Below, in pieces: positions 1 through 9,917 of a stretch of DNA of 64,000 bases. Position numbers and translations under genes: made by a program. The notes beneath the pieces are model-generated. The model searched no databases. It was not told the origin of the DNA and worked only from the letters and a program-made list of their open reading frames with translations. Source of the stretch: Neomegalonema sp. (GTDB lineage Bacteria; Pseudomonadota; Alphaproteobacteria; Rhodobacterales; Rhodobacteraceae); the NCBI GenBank assembly GCA_022760435.1, contig JALEFY010000028.1:62001-126000 (forward strand), in the 5' to 3' direction. Each line of letters starts with the position of its first letter. The first letter of the stretch is position 1.

Positions 1-1899
1 ATTGATCGTCTGGCGGGGCGCGAGGGTTTGATCTCGGATCGTCAGGCGCAACAGAGCCGTTCGGATCGCGATGCCGCCTGGGCGCATCACCGCGACAGGC
101 TCGATGCGACGAGCGCCGATGCCTTTGCGCAAGCGATGGCGCAGGATGATCACTTGCGCGAACAGCGTCTCTGGCAGACCGATCAGCTCGTGCATCTGCG
201 CAAGCTGGAGGAGGACGAAGCGGCGACGATCGAGCGGGCGCGAGCGTGCGCGGCGGCGCTCGAAAAACTCGAGCAGGAAGCGGGCAGGTTGCGCGCCGAG
301 ATCGCCCCAAGATTGCGCGAGAGCCTGTTGCCGGCCGATTTTGCGCTGAGTGATCTGCCAGATTGGCTCGAAACCTATGCGCAAGCGGCAGAGCTGGCGG
401 CGCAGTGCCAGCAGATGCGCCGCGAGTGCGATAGCGCCCGAGCCAGCCTCGCGCAGATCAGCGACGCACTGGCTCGCGAGATCGAGGCTCCGGATATGCC
501 AGCCTTCCCGCTGCTGATCGCGCAGGCGCAAGCACGGGTTGATGCCTTGCAAAAAGCGCAAGCCGAGGCGGAAAAAGCTCAAATGACGCTGCAAGGCGCC
601 GAAGAACAGGCGCGGCGGCGCGAGAGTGAGCTGGCGCGGCTGTCCGAGCAAGCGGCGGCGCTGGTGGGGGAGTGGGAGGCCGCGCTGAGTGGCCTTTGGG
701 TCGCGGGGCATCGTCCCGAGATGCTCGCGGCGATTATTGCGCCCTTGCGCGATCTGGGCCCCTTGCTCGATGAGGCAACGCGGCTTGAGCAGCGCATCGG
801 CGCGATGGCGCTGGCCGAGCAGGAATTCAGCGATCAAGTCGCGCAATTCGCCGCCAAGCTCGGTGCGGATGATGCGATGGGCGATCCGGTCCAATGCCTC
901 GACGCGATGAGCCATCGCCTGCGCGAGGCTCAGCGCCTTCGCGTGATCGAGAGCCAGCTCGACGCGGCTCTGGCGGCGGCAAGAGAGCAGGTCACGCAGA
1001 GCGAGGCCCAATGCGCCCGCGCCGAACGCATCGTTACCGAGATGGCGCAAGTTCTGGGCACGGATGCGGGGATCACCGAGCCGCAGCATCTGCTCACCGC
1101 GCTTCAGGAGATCGCCGAGCTGCGTCGGCAGCATGACGCTCTGGACACGCTGGAAGCGGAGCTGCTCGAACTGCTCGGCCCGACGCCGCTCGAACAGGCG
1201 CGCGCCATGCTCGGGGAGGCCGAACAGGCCGGTCTGTCGCTCGTGGTGCAGCGCGAGGCGGTGCAATCCGACCGGGCATCCGCGCAGGATGCGCTCGAGC
1301 AATGCCTGTCGGATCTGAGCCTGGCGGAGCAGGGCCTCAAGGCCATTGGCGCCGATGCCGATGTCGCGCATCTGCAAAGCGCGCGCGAGGCGCTGCTTCT
1401 GGAGATCGAAGCAGCGGCAACGCGGGCATTACGGCTGGAACTGGGCGCGCTCGCCGCGGATCGGGCGCTGGGCAATTACCGCCAGAGCCACCGCTCGGAG
1501 ATGCTCGCGGACACGGCCGCGGCCTTCGTGACCCTGACCGGTGGGCGGTATCGCGATCTGACAACCTATAGCGATGACAAGGGTGGGGAGAGTTTGCTGC
1601 CGATCCCGGCGGAGGGTGGGAGCAAGCCGATTGAGGGCCTGTCCAAGGGCACGCGCGATCAGCTCTATCTGGCCTTGCGGGTTGCGGGCCATAAGCGGTT
1701 TTGCGCGCGCAAGGGGCCGCTACCGTTTTTCGCCGATGATATTCTGGAGACCTTTGACGACACCCGCGCGGCGGCGGCTTTTGGTCTTTTGGAGCAGATG
1801 GCGCGGCGGGGTCAGGTGATATATCTCACCCATCACCGCCATCTTTGCGATATTGCACGGCAATCCTGTCAGGGGCGCTTCACGCTGCATGAGCTGTGA
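1..1899 (+). CDS. YhaN-like AAA ATPase, C-terminal part (5' end outside window)
   Basis: The reading frame is open from the first base, so the gene starts upstream and only its last ~632 residues are here. Most of the protein is long, charged, Ala/Glu/Arg-rich coiled coil, as in SbcC/Rad50-like and YhaN proteins. Near the end there is an ABC-type signature (LSKGTRDQLYLALR) followed by a Walker B-like strand (LPFFADDILETFDD) and a terminal histidine switch region (IYLTHHRH). This tail is typical of YhaN, the ATPase usually encoded next to the exonuclease-like YhaO; that partner would lie upstream. The likely role is DNA-end or repair ATPase in the cytoplasm. It ends 28 bp before the convergent chemoreceptor gene. 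The N-terminal Walker A is not visible, so the family call rests on the C-terminal half. Confidence 0.75.
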   Translation: MDRLAGREGLISDRQAQQSRSDRDAAWAHHRDRLDATSADAFAQAMAQDDHLREQRLWQTDQLVHLRKLEEDEAATIERARACAAALEKLEQEAGRLRAEIAPRLRESLLPADFALSDLPDWLETYAQAAELAAQCQQMRRECDSARASLAQISDALAREIEAPDMPAFPLLIAQAQARVDALQKAQAEAEKAQMTLQGAEEQARRRESELARLSEQAAALVGEWEAALSGLWVAGHRPEMLAAIIAPLRDLGPLLDEATRLEQRIGAMALAEQEFSDQVAQFAAKLGADDAMGDPVQCLDAMSHRLREAQRLRVIESQLDAALAAAREQVTQSEAQCARAERIVTEMAQVLGTDAGITEPQHLLTALQEIAELRRQHDALDTLEAELLELLGPTPLEQARAMLGEAEQAGLSLVVQREAVQSDRASAQDALEQCLSDLSLAEQGLKAIGADADVAHLQSAREALLLEIEAAATRALRLELGALAADRALGNYRQSHRSEMLADTAAAFVTLTGGRYRDLTTYSDDKGGESLLPIPAEGGSKPIEGLSKGTRDQLYLALRVAGHKRFCARKGPLPFFADDILETFDDTRAAAAFGLLEQMARRGQVIYLTHHRHLCDIARQSCQGRFTLHEL

Positions 1900-1927
1900 A
1901 GCGCTGTCCGGGGCTGCGCCCTGCTGC

Positions 1928-3880
1928 TCAGAACTCGGCGTAGACCGCGCCGCCACCTGTGCCGGTTGCCTTCAGAGCCGGCGCAGGGGCTGCGGCTTTG
2001 CGGCTGATCACGAATTGGGAAATCTTGCCAGAAAGGGCGTTCGAGTGGTCGACCAGGCTGCGAGCCGAGGCGGCGCTGCGTTCGGCAAGTGCGGCGTTCT
2101 CCTGCGTGAAGCCATCGAGCTGACGAACGGCGGCGGTGACTTCCTCAACGCCGGTCGCCTGATCGTTGGTGGCGTCGCTGATGGCGCCGACGGTCGACGC
2201 CACTTGCTGAACCGTCTCGACGATCTCTCCCAGGGCAGAGCCGGTGCGCTCGACCAGATCGACGCCTGAGCGTACATGGGTCGCGCTTTCGGCGATCAGG
2301 CCCGAGATGTCCTTGGCGGCATCGGCGGAGCGCTGCGCGAGGATGCGCACTTCGGAGGCGACGACCGCGAAGCCCTTACCGGCATCGCCCGCCCGTGCGG
2401 CTTCGACAGCGGCATTGAGCGCCAGCAGGTTGGTCTGGAAGGCGATGCTGTCGATCACCGAGATGATGTCGGCAATCTTGGTGGAACTGTCATTGATCTG
2501 GGTCATCGCCGCGACTGCCTCGGCCACGACCTCGCCGCCGCGCTTGGCGCGCTGATGGGCTTCGCTGGCAAATCCATGGGCCTGGGAGGCGCTGTCGGTA
2601 TTCGAGCGGATGGTTGCGGTCATCTGCTCCATGGTTGCCGAGGTTTCCTGGATCGAGCTGGCCTGGCTCTCTGCCCGTCCTGCCAGATCCTGGGCACCAC
2701 CATGGATGCTGTCGGTTGCGGCCATCAGCGCACCCGATGTCTGGGCGATGTCGCACAGCAGATGGTCGAGCCTGCGGATGGCATCGTTCAGGCTGGCTTG
2801 CAGTTCGGCGAAGGCGCCGACGAAGTCGCCCTCCATCTTCGCTGTCAGATCCCCTTGCGCCAGCGCCCCGGCGGCCCGGCGGGCCTCGCCCAGGCCGCGA
2901 TCGACGCTCGCCACGAGACTGTTGACGCTGCGCGCCAGCTCGTTGAGCTCTGATAGATCAGGGTCGTCGAAGGAGGCCGAGATGCGGCGCGAGAAATCAC
3001 CGGCATTGGCGGCCTCGACCACGCTGCCGACACCATCGCGCAGCTTGGCGAGCATCGCACGGCGCGCTTCATGGCGGGCCTGCTGCTCGCTCTGGGTGCG
3101 CGCCTCGCTGGCCTCGGCCTCGCGGATCTTGTCGGCGAAGCGGGAGGTGGCGCGGTTGAGGGCGCCGAATTCATCGTCGTTTTGCAAGGCGGAAGGGTCG
3201 ATCTTTATCCGGCCGCTGGCCATGTCATTGAGCGCGCTATGGATACGGGCCAGCACTCGGTCGAGCACGAATCCGATCACGCCGATCAGAAGCACGATCA
3301 CCGCGCCGATGGCCAGCACCATAAGCTGCGCGCGCTCGAGCATTGCCGCTTCACGGGTCTCGGCCGCCAGCGCATCGGCGTGCACGTTCGCGGTCAGGTC
3401 CTCAAGCCGCTGGATCGCGCCGGCGAGGGTGTGCTTGGCCGGCCCGGAGATCTCGAGCTGGCGCGCCAGATCGGTGCCGCCCTGATCGCGCATCAGACCG
3501 ATGACCCGGTCGCGATGCTCGCTTTGCCAGCGCGTCAGGTCCTGCTTGACCGCATTGAGCGTCGCCTGGTCCTGCGCCGTCTCGCCATGGGCCAGCGAGG
3601 CCGCCATGGCCGCTTCGATCTGCGGGTTCAGCGCCTCGAGCGCAGTCAGATGCGCGCGATCGCCGCTGATCACGAAGCGCGTGAGCAGGTCCGCTTGCGC
3701 TTTCGCGGTGGATTTTAGCCGCTCAAAGGTCGCGGCTTCCTCGCGCTCATGATGGGTCTGTGCGTTGCCTTGCTCGATATTGGAAAACTCGAGATAGGTC
3801 AGGCTCACCGACAGGATGCTGAGCAGCGCGATCAGGCCGAAAGCGATCATGCTCTTCTTGCGTGTGGTCAGGGTCGACAT
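1928..3880 (-). CDS. Methyl-accepting chemotaxis protein
   Basis: 650 residues. Membrane segments at about residues 10-29 and 186-206 flank a helical periplasmic sensor of ~155 residues that looks like a four-helix-bundle or CHASE3-type domain rather than a Cache domain. A HAMP region follows TM2, with a second HAMP-like stretch near 275-370. The cytoplasmic signalling hairpin tip ([20 protein letters not shown], near residue 485) is canonical, so it should signal through CheW/CheA. No CheB/CheR-docking pentapeptide is seen at the C-terminus. The gene lies 79 bp downstream of a secreted PDC-like protein on the same strand, which suggests the two work together. The ligand cannot be predicted. 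Confidence 0.93.
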   Translation of the reverse strand: MSTLTTRKKSMIAFGLIALLSILSVSLTYLEFSNIEQGNAQTHHEREEAATFERLKSTAKAQADLLTRFVISGDRAHLTALEALNPQIEAAMAASLAHGETAQDQATLNAVKQDLTRWQSEHRDRVIGLMRDQGGTDLARQLEISGPAKHTLAGAIQRLEDLTANVHADALAAETREAAMLERAQLMVLAIGAVIVLLIGVIGFVLDRVLARIHSALNDMASGRIKIDPSALQNDDEFGALNRATSRFADKIREAEASEARTQSEQQARHEARRAMLAKLRDGVGSVVEAANAGDFSRRISASFDDPDLSELNELARSVNSLVASVDRGLGEARRAAGALAQGDLTAKMEGDFVGAFAELQASLNDAIRRLDHLLCDIAQTSGALMAATDSIHGGAQDLAGRAESQASSIQETSATMEQMTATIRSNTDSASQAHGFASEAHQRAKRGGEVVAEAVAAMTQINDSSTKIADIISVIDSIAFQTNLLALNAAVEAARAGDAGKGFAVVASEVRILAQRSADAAKDISGLIAESATHVRSGVDLVERTGSALGEIVETVQQVASTVGAISDATNDQATGVEEVTAAVRQLDGFTQENAALAERSAASARSLVDHSNALSGKISQFVISRKAAAPAPALKATGTGGGAVYAEF

Positions 3881-3959
3881 ATGGACAGGCTCTCTGATTG
3901 GAATATGGCTGCGAGCCGCAACGCCGCCCCCGGCCCGCGGCTCGTTTCTGGGGGTGCGG

Positions 3960-4802
3960 TCAGATCAGGCCCAGCGCGCGGCGGCGGGCGAGCTCGGTCA
4001 GGTTCACATCAAAGGTGGCAGCCCCGATCGGATCACCGGTCCGCGGATCGGCAATGGTCAGGCTCACTTGCGCAATCCGGATGCCGAGCGCGTCATTGGC
4101 CTCGGCTTCATCGACGAACACGGCGCTGGCGCCCATCGGAAAGGTCTTCTGGAACTTGGCCTCATCCCCTTGCCAGTAATCGGAGGTCACCGCGCTCTGC
4201 CCGGCATTGAGGCCATTGTGATCGACGGCGAAGACCTCGATGACCAGCCCGGCGGTCTGCACCTGCCGACGCGTGAGATAGCTCGACAGCGGATTGGCCA
4301 GGGTCGGCGCGATCAGCGGCTGGTCGGCAGCCTCGCGCTCCGCCCGCCACTGGTTATCGAGCGCGAGGATACGCTCCGAGGTCAGGCTGCCATAGCGGGC
4401 GTTCTGCTCGGTGATGGCGACGGCGACGATCGGGTTGTCCAGAAACTCGCGCAGGAACGCGATGACCTTGGCGTCGATGAGACTGCTGTCTGGTAGCGCC
4501 GGCTCCGGCTCGGGCTCGGGCAGCGCGAGCGTCGGGCATTCGGCCAAAGGCTCTGCCACCGGCAGGGCGACGGGGACCGCAGCCGGCTCGAGAACCGGCT
4601 GAGCCGCCGACGTCGCAGCGGCCTCGGCCGTGGTATCTGTCGCGGCTTCTATCTTGGGTTCAGCCGTGGGTTCTGTCGCCGGTGCGCTCTCGACAATGGG
4701 CGCCTCTGGCTCGAGCGCCTGCGCGATCTGCGGCAGTACTGGGGTGCCCAGGACAAGGATGGCCGACGCCAGGGCGGGTGAAAGACGAGAAAAACGCGGC
4801 AT
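3960..4802 (-). CDS. Secreted PDC/Cache-like sensor-domain protein
   Basis: 280 residues. An N-terminal signal peptide (~29 residues, ending near QIAQA) is followed by a Pro/Glu/Ala-rich linker of ~100 residues. The globular C-terminal part has features of periplasmic PDC/Cache ligand-binding domains: an early LDNQWRAE segment, a central [12 protein letters not shown] strand pair, [11 protein letters not shown], and a final strand with a conserved-looking [11 protein letters not shown] turn. There is no transmembrane helix after the signal peptide, so it would be a soluble periplasmic or tethered sensor. It sits just upstream of, and probably in an operon with, the chemoreceptor gene, which itself lacks a Cache domain. 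It may present a ligand to that receptor, but this is inference from adjacency and fold. Confidence 0.6.
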   Translation of the reverse strand: MPRFSRLSPALASAILVLGTPVLPQIAQALEPEAPIVESAPATEPTAEPKIEAATDTTAEAAATSAAQPVLEPAAVPVALPVAEPLAECPTLALPEPEPEPALPDSSLIDAKVIAFLREFLDNPIVAVAITEQNARYGSLTSERILALDNQWRAEREAADQPLIAPTLANPLSSYLTRRQVQTAGLVIEVFAVDHNGLNAGQSAVTSDYWQGDEAKFQKTFPMGASAVFVDEAEANDALGIRIAQVSLTIADPRTGDPIGAATFDVNLTELARRRALGLI

Positions 4803-4811
4803 GAACTACTC

Positions 4812-4834
4812 CCTACTCTTCAACCTAGAGTAGG
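4812..4834 (-). promoter_or_regulatory. Inverted repeat overlapping the RBS of the PDC-like gene
   Basis: Perfect 8-bp arms CCTACTCT (4812-4819) and AGAGTAGG (4827-4834) are separated by 7 bp, about 10 bp upstream of the ATG at 4802. Read on the minus strand, the second arm runs into the AGGGAG Shine-Dalgarno sequence. The element could be an operator or an mRNA hairpin that limits translation of the secreted sensor protein. Only the symmetry is seen; the function is inferred. Confidence 0.4.
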
Positions 4835-4893
4835 CGAGCGGCGTAAATACTTTCTTTCTTCGTCACCCGCGGCGTAGCGTGACTTTTATCTTT

Positions 4894-6675
4894 TCAGGCG
4901 CTTCGCTTTTGCGTGCCGGGCAGCGGCGTCATGCCGCTCAGCTTCTGATAGGCCTGAAACTGGGTCAGGAAGATCTCGCCGCTCAGCTCATGCAAGAAAT
5001 GCGTGCGTTTGAGCCGGTCCATCACCGGGCCCTTCACCTCCGACAGGTGCAGCTTGATCCCGGTGCTCTGCAACCGCTCGTTGATCGCCTCGATCGACTC
5101 GAGTGCCGAGCTGTCGATCTCGTTCACCGCCGAGCACATCAGCACGATATCGGTCAGCGCCGGATTGGCGGCGACGCGGTCGAGCACCAGATCCTCCAGA
5201 AAGCGGGCATTGGCGAAATAGAGGCTCTCGTCGACGCGCAAGGTCAGCAAGTTGTCATGCGTGACCACCTTGTGCCGCTTAATGTTGCGGAAATGCTCGG
5301 TCCCCGGCACCAGCCCGACCTCGGCGACATGGGGGCGCGAGGTCTTGAACAGATAGAGCAGGATCGAGATGCCGACCCCGGCCGAGACACCGATCTCCAC
5401 GCCGAGCAGCAAGGTCAGCGCGATGGTGGTGGCCACGGCGATGAAGTCGGGCAGCGCGTAGTTCCAGGTGCGGCGCAGGATCGAGAAATCGACGAGGCTC
5501 AGCACCGCCACGATGATCGTCGCCGCCAGCGTTGCCTTGGGCAGGAAATAGAGCAGCGGGGTGAGCAAAAGGGTGGCCAGCGCAATGCCGATGGCAGTGA
5601 AGGCTCCAGCGGCGGGCGTGTCGGCACCAGCATCGAAATTCACGACCGAGCGGGCAAAGCCGCCCGTGACCGGATAACCGCCCGAGACCGCAGAGGCGAT
5701 ATTGGACGCGCCGAGCCCGATCAGCTCCTGATCCGGCACGATCCGCTTGCGCCGCTTGGCGGCCAGGGTTTGCGCGACCGAGACCGACTCGACAAAACCG
5801 ATCACCGAGATCAGGAGCGCCGAGCCCATCAGGGCAATCCAGGTCTCGCGATCAAGGCTGGGAATGGCGGGGGCGGGCAGGCCCTGCGGCACGCCGCCAA
5901 CGATCGCCACGCCGTATTGATCGAGCGAGAACAGCCAGGTCAGCAGCGTCGTGACCGCAACGGCGGCAACTGGTCCGGCCTTGGCCAGCAGATCGGCCAT
6001 GCGCGGCTTGAACCCCGCCGCCAGCAGCTTCGGCTTGAGCCCCTTGCGCACCCAGAACAGGAAGGCGGTCGCCGAGACGCCGATGATCAGGGTCAGGATA
6101 TTGGTCTGCCCCAGATGCTCGAAGATCGAGACGATGAGTTCATAGAGATTATGCCCCGACGCCTTGATCCCGAGAATATGCTTGAGCTGGCTCGCGGCGA
6201 TGATCATCCCCGAGGCGGTGATGAACCCGGCGATGACCGGGTGGCTGAGGAAATTGGCCAGCAACCCGAGCCGCAATACCCCCATCGCGATCAGCATCGC
6301 GCCTGAGAGCAGCGCCAGCGCCCCGGCGGCCATCGCGATCGCGGCCGGATCGCTAAGCCCGAGCTTGCCGATCGCCGCCGCCGTCATCAGTGATACCACC
6401 GCCACCGGCCCGACCGCGAGCGCATGGGAGGTGCCGAAGATCGCATAGCCGACCAGCGGCAGGATCGAGGCATAGAGCCCCATCTCCGCCGGCAATCCCG
6501 CCAGCAGCGCATAGGCGAGCGATTGCGGGATCAGCATGATGGTGACGATCATCGCCGCCACCGCATCATTGGTGAAGGTCTCGCGATCATAGCGCCGCCC
6601 CCAGTCCAGGATCGGCATGAACCGCGCCATGCGTTTCAGGATCGGGTGCTGCTGGTGAGCGGCGTGTTGAGTCAT
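4894..6675 (-). CDS. SulP-family anion transporter with STAS domain
   Basis: About 593 residues from the ATG at 6675; an in-frame start 24 bases upstream is also open but adds a segment unlike the family. The protein has the SulP layout: a hydrophobic N-terminal ~420 residues with many membrane helices, including the family-like stretch PQSLAYALLAGLPAEMGLYA and an EVSVAQ-type region (FVESVSVAQTLAAKR). A C-terminal cytoplasmic STAS domain follows (about residues 445-560, with VNEIDSSALESIEAINERL as its core). SulP members move sulfate, bicarbonate or other anions. Next to SQR, persulfide dioxygenase and Sox genes, a role in sulfate export or sulfur anion exchange is attractive, but the substrate cannot be read from sequence. 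It follows the SQR gene by 66 bp and is probably cotranscribed with it. Confidence 0.88.
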   Translation of the reverse strand: MTQHAAHQQHPILKRMARFMPILDWGRRYDRETFTNDAVAAMIVTIMLIPQSLAYALLAGLPAEMGLYASILPLVGYAIFGTSHALAVGPVAVVSLMTAAAIGKLGLSDPAAIAMAAGALALLSGAMLIAMGVLRLGLLANFLSHPVIAGFITASGMIIAASQLKHILGIKASGHNLYELIVSIFEHLGQTNILTLIIGVSATAFLFWVRKGLKPKLLAAGFKPRMADLLAKAGPVAAVAVTTLLTWLFSLDQYGVAIVGGVPQGLPAPAIPSLDRETWIALMGSALLISVIGFVESVSVAQTLAAKRRKRIVPDQELIGLGASNIASAVSGGYPVTGGFARSVVNFDAGADTPAAGAFTAIGIALATLLLTPLLYFLPKATLAATIIVAVLSLVDFSILRRTWNYALPDFIAVATTIALTLLLGVEIGVSAGVGISILLYLFKTSRPHVAEVGLVPGTEHFRNIKRHKVVTHDNLLTLRVDESLYFANARFLEDLVLDRVAANPALTDIVLMCSAVNEIDSSALESIEAINERLQSTGIKLHLSEVKGPVMDRLKRTHFLHELSGEIFLTQFQAYQKLSGMTPLPGTQKRSA

Positions 6676-6741
6676 CGCAAGGTCCGAGAAGAGAAACAAA
6701 AAAGCCCCGGCGGCACGCGGGCCGCCGGGCAGGGAGGAAAC

Positions 6742-8427
6742 TTATTCAGCCGGGGTTGCTGTGCTCAGCTTTTCCGGCTTGGCGAGCCATTCGCGCCCGC
6801 GCAGCATCGCCTTCCAGTAGATCGGCGGCAGCAGCGTCTCCTTGAGCATCCAGGCGAGGCGGCTCGGGCGGGTGCCGTCGATCACCGCCTTTGGAAAGCT
6901 CGGCAGCAGCTTGCCGCCATAGCCGAACTCGGCGAGCACGATCTTGCCGCGCTCGACGGTCAGCGGGCAGGAGCCGTAGCCGTCATAGGCCGAGGTCGGC
7001 GAGCGCCCGTCGATATCGGCAACGACATTGTCGGCGACGACCGGAGCCTGCTTGCGCGCGGCGGCTGCGGTCTTGGCGTTCGGCGTGTTGGTGACATCGC
7101 CAAGGCCCCAGATGTTCTCATAGGTCTTGTGGCGCAGCGTGCTTTGATCGACGTCAACCCAGCCGGCCGCATCGGCGAGCGGCGAGACGCGCACGAAGTC
7201 CGGCGCGCATTGCGGCGGGCAGACATGGATCATGTCGAAATCGACCTCGACCGTGGTCGGCTCGGTATCGGGCTTGGCGGTCTTGAACCAGGCCTTCTTC
7301 GCCGGTCCGTCAATGGCGACGAGGTTATGGAAGAAGTTGAGCCCGGCATGATAGCGCTGGGTGTATTCCATCAGCGCCGGGACATATTCCTTCACGCCGA
7401 ACAGCACGCCGCCAGCATTGTAAAACTCGACGTCGATCTTGTGCAGATGCCCCTCGCGCAGCCAGTGGTCGCAGGACATGTAGAGCACCTTTTGCGGCGC
7501 GCCGGCGCATTTGATCGGCATGGGCGGCTGGGTGAAGATCGCCTTGCCGCCCTTGAGGTTCTGCACCAGCTCCCAGGTATAGGGCGCCAGATCATAGCGG
7601 TAGTTGGAGGTGACGCCGTTCTTGCCGAGCGTGTCCACCAGCCCCTCGACCCCATGCCAGTCGAGCTTGAGCCCCGGGCACACGATCAGCCGCTTGTAGC
7701 GCACCACGCGGCAGCCATCGAGGATCACTGAATTTTCCTGAGGCTCGAAGGCGGCAACAGCGCCCTTGATCCAGCGCACCCCGGCGGGGATCAGAGAGCC
7801 CATGGTCTTGGCGGTTTCTTCGGGCTTGAAGACACCGGCGCCGACCATGGTCCAGCCGGGCTGGTAGTAATGCACATCGGCCGGTTCAATGATCGCGATA
7901 TCAAGCCCCGCGCGGCGCGAGAGCAGGCTTGCCGCAGCCGAGATACCGGCAGCGCCGCCGCCGACGATGACGATATCGTGCTCGGCATCGGCAATATCGG
8001 TCGGGGTCTTGCCGCCATTGAGGATCCGGCGCGCCACACCGCCCATATCATAGCCCGCACCCTTGGCCGCCGCCAGGATCTGCGGGAGCTCCATGCTGCC
8101 AGCCTTGGCCAGCGACCACAACGTGATCGAGCGGGTGCCCGAGCGGCAATAGGCGAAGGCCGGTTTGGGCAAGTTCTCGAGCAAGGCGCCAAAATCGCGC
8201 GCATTCTCGTCGCTGACCTTGCCCGAAACCACCGGCAGATAATGCGCCTCGAGCCCCGCCGCCTTTGCCGCGGCTTCGATCTCTTCGAAAGTGGCCTGAT
8301 CGGCGCCTTCGCCATCAGGGCGGTTGCAGATGATCGAGCGATAACCGGCCGCCGCGAGGGTCGGCACGTCTTGCGGCGAGATCTGCGGCGAGACCGAGAA
8401 ATTCGGCGTGACCTGTTTGATGTCCAT
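6742..8427 (-). CDS. DUF442 phosphatase-like domain fused to type II sulfide:quinone oxidoreductase
   Basis: 561 residues in two domains. Residues 1-~145 are a DUF442 (TIGR01244-type, phosphatase/rhodanese-like) domain with the loop CRSGTRS at 94-100. Residues ~150-560 are an FAD oxidoreductase beginning with the Rossmann motif IVIVGGGAAGISAA. The motif PIKCAGAPQKVLYMS (C307) is characteristic of type II SQR, the mitochondrial-like class; C250 and the C403/C407 pair are further redox candidates. SQR oxidises sulfide at the membrane, passes electrons to quinone and yields persulfide or polysulfide. The next upstream gene encodes persulfide dioxygenase, which would consume that product. The RBS is strong (GGGAGGA before the ATG). 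The fusion itself is a known architecture. Confidence 0.9.
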   Translation of the reverse strand: MDIKQVTPNFSVSPQISPQDVPTLAAAGYRSIICNRPDGEGADQATFEEIEAAAKAAGLEAHYLPVVSGKVSDENARDFGALLENLPKPAFAYCRSGTRSITLWSLAKAGSMELPQILAAAKGAGYDMGGVARRILNGGKTPTDIADAEHDIVIVGGGAAGISAAASLLSRRAGLDIAIIEPADVHYYQPGWTMVGAGVFKPEETAKTMGSLIPAGVRWIKGAVAAFEPQENSVILDGCRVVRYKRLIVCPGLKLDWHGVEGLVDTLGKNGVTSNYRYDLAPYTWELVQNLKGGKAIFTQPPMPIKCAGAPQKVLYMSCDHWLREGHLHKIDVEFYNAGGVLFGVKEYVPALMEYTQRYHAGLNFFHNLVAIDGPAKKAWFKTAKPDTEPTTVEVDFDMIHVCPPQCAPDFVRVSPLADAAGWVDVDQSTLRHKTYENIWGLGDVTNTPNAKTAAAARKQAPVVADNVVADIDGRSPTSAYDGYGSCPLTVERGKIVLAEFGYGGKLLPSFPKAVIDGTRPSRLAWMLKETLLPPIYWKAMLRGREWLAKPEKLSTATPAE

Positions 8428-8547
8428 TCGTTTTTCCTCCCGGTGGGAAAGTGTCGTCCCGGGCGCCAGGCGCGCGATCCTTGTGCTGTTGTTATATCAT
8501 GAGATCGCGCGCCGCGGTCGCGGCGCTCGTGTCGGTGCTGATTTGGC

Positions 8548-9447
8548 TCAGAGTGTGTCGAGCGGGACTTTCAGGAAGCGCTGGCCCTGCTCGTTCGCCT
8601 CGGGCAACTCGCCCGCCTTCATGTTCACCTGCAAGGAGGGGATGATCAGCTTGGGCATATCGAGCGTCGCATCGCGTTCAGTGCGGAACTTGATGAACTC
8701 CTCACGGGTCTTGCCGCCGCCGACATGGATGTTATGCGCCTTCTCCTCGGCCACCGTGGTCTCCCAGCGGATTTCTCGGCCATTGGGGCCGTAATCGTGG
8801 CACATGAACAGGCGCATCTCGTTGGGCAGGGCGAGCACCTTCTGGATGCTGTCATAGAGCGTGCCAGCATCTCCGCCCGGGAAGTCGGCGCGGGCCGAGC
8901 CGCCATCGGGCATGAACAGGGTGTCGCCAACAAAGGCCGCGTTACCGATGACATGGGTCATGCAGGCGGGAGTGTGCCCGGGCGTGTGCATCGCGAAGGC
9001 GTTCATGGTGCCGATCCGGTAGGTATCGCCATCATCGAACAACTGGTCGAACTGGCTGCCATCGCGCTGGAACTCGGTGCCTTCGTTGAAGATCTTGCCG
9101 AAGGTCTCCTGAACGATGGTGATGTTCTGGCCGATCCCGATCTTGCCGCCCAGCTTTTGCTGGATGTAGGGCGCGGCCGAGAGGTGATCGGCATGCACAT
9201 GGGTCTCGATCTGCCATTCGAGCGTCAGGCCGCGTTCCTGGATCGTCGCGATCAGTTGATCGGCATGGGCATAGGCGATGCGGCCGGCGGCGTAGTCGAT
9301 ATCCATCACCGAATCAACGATGGCGCAGGAGGTCGAGTTCGGGTCCTGCACGATGTAGCTGATGGTGTTGGTCGCCTCGTCAAAGAAGCCTTCGACGATC
9401 GGCTTGAGGGTCATGTCGACAGGGTAGCTCGTGGTGGAAACGGTCAT
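8548..9447 (-). CDS. Persulfide dioxygenase-like metallo-beta-lactamase-fold protein
   Basis: 299 residues. The MBL-fold metal motif is HVHADHL (H83, H85, D87, H88). HTPGHTPAC and GDTLFMPDGGSARADF supply the next histidine and the bridging aspartate, and CHDYGPNGREIRWET carries the last histidine. This pattern and length match the ETHE1/Blh group of iron-dependent persulfide dioxygenases, which turn glutathione persulfide into sulfite and glutathione. The position between PmpB and the DUF442-SQR fusion supports this role, since SQR produces the persulfide. A generic glyoxalase II is less likely given the motif spacing and neighbours. It probably belongs to one transcript running from the small DUF2892 gene to SulP. 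Confidence 0.88.
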   Translation of the reverse strand: MTVSTTSYPVDMTLKPIVEGFFDEATNTISYIVQDPNSTSCAIVDSVMDIDYAAGRIAYAHADQLIATIQERGLTLEWQIETHVHADHLSAAPYIQQKLGGKIGIGQNITIVQETFGKIFNEGTEFQRDGSQFDQLFDDGDTYRIGTMNAFAMHTPGHTPACMTHVIGNAAFVGDTLFMPDGGSARADFPGGDAGTLYDSIQKVLALPNEMRLFMCHDYGPNGREIRWETTVAEEKAHNIHVGGGKTREEFIKFRTERDATLDMPKLIIPSLQVNMKAGELPEANEQGQRFLKVPLDTL

Positions 9448-9476
9448 CGGGATGCTCCCTTTTCTTGGATTTGTTG

Positions 9477-9914
9477 TTATGCAGAACGGGCCTGAGGGGC
9501 CGAGAGCGCCTTGACGGCGATGCGCGTGCCGACGATCCCGACGATGAGCGCGCCCACAAACAGCAGCACTTCCCAGCGTCCGGTACCCATCACCGGCAGG
9601 GCGCCGCCGGGGCAGAAACCGGCGATCCCCCAGCCAAGGCCAAAGATCGCCGAGCCACCGATCAGGCGCGCGTCGATCGTCGTGTTGCTCGGGACCGAGA
9701 ACTTGCTCTCGAATACCGGGCGCGGGCGGGCGAGCACCAGGCGGTAGCCGATGAAGGTCGTGATCAGCGCGCCGCCCATCACGAAGATCAGGCTCGGGTC
9801 CCAGCTTCCCGCGATATCGAAGAAGTTCAGCACCTTGGCCGGGTTACCCATGCCGGAGATGACAATGCCCGCTCCAAACAGCAAGCCGATCAGAAAGGTC
9901 GAGATCAGTTTCAT
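9477..9914 (-). CDS. YeeE/YedE half-transporter, PmpB type (DUF6691)
   Basis: 145 residues with four predicted membrane helices, starting KLISTFLIGLLFGAG and ending in a Val/Ile-rich helix. The conserved loop FCPGGALPVMGTG places the cysteine expected in this family. YeeE/YedE proteins transport thiosulfate or other sulfur-containing compounds, and the short PmpA/PmpB forms act as paired halves. It is separated by 3 bp from the PmpA-type gene upstream and lies 29 bp before the dioxygenase gene, so the pair is almost certainly translated together. The transported species is unknown; persulfide or sulfane sulfur is suggested by the neighbours. Confidence 0.85.
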   Translation of the reverse strand: MKLISTFLIGLLFGAGIVISGMGNPAKVLNFFDIAGSWDPSLIFVMGGALITTFIGYRLVLARPRPVFESKFSVPSNTTIDARLIGGSAIFGLGWGIAGFCPGGALPVMGTGRWEVLLFVGALIVGIVGTRIAVKALSAPQARSA

Positions 9915-9917
9915 GGT

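Noticed and set aside
4850-4895. Rho-independent terminator (GTCAC/GTGAC stem with TTTTATCTTTT)
   Set aside because: The T-rich run follows the stem only on the plus strand, where no gene ends; flanking genes are on the minus strand.
4879-7731. Long plus-strand frames opposite sulP and sqr
   Set aside because: They are antisense to genes with full family motifs and have the Arg/Gly/Asp-rich composition of GC-rich shadow frames.
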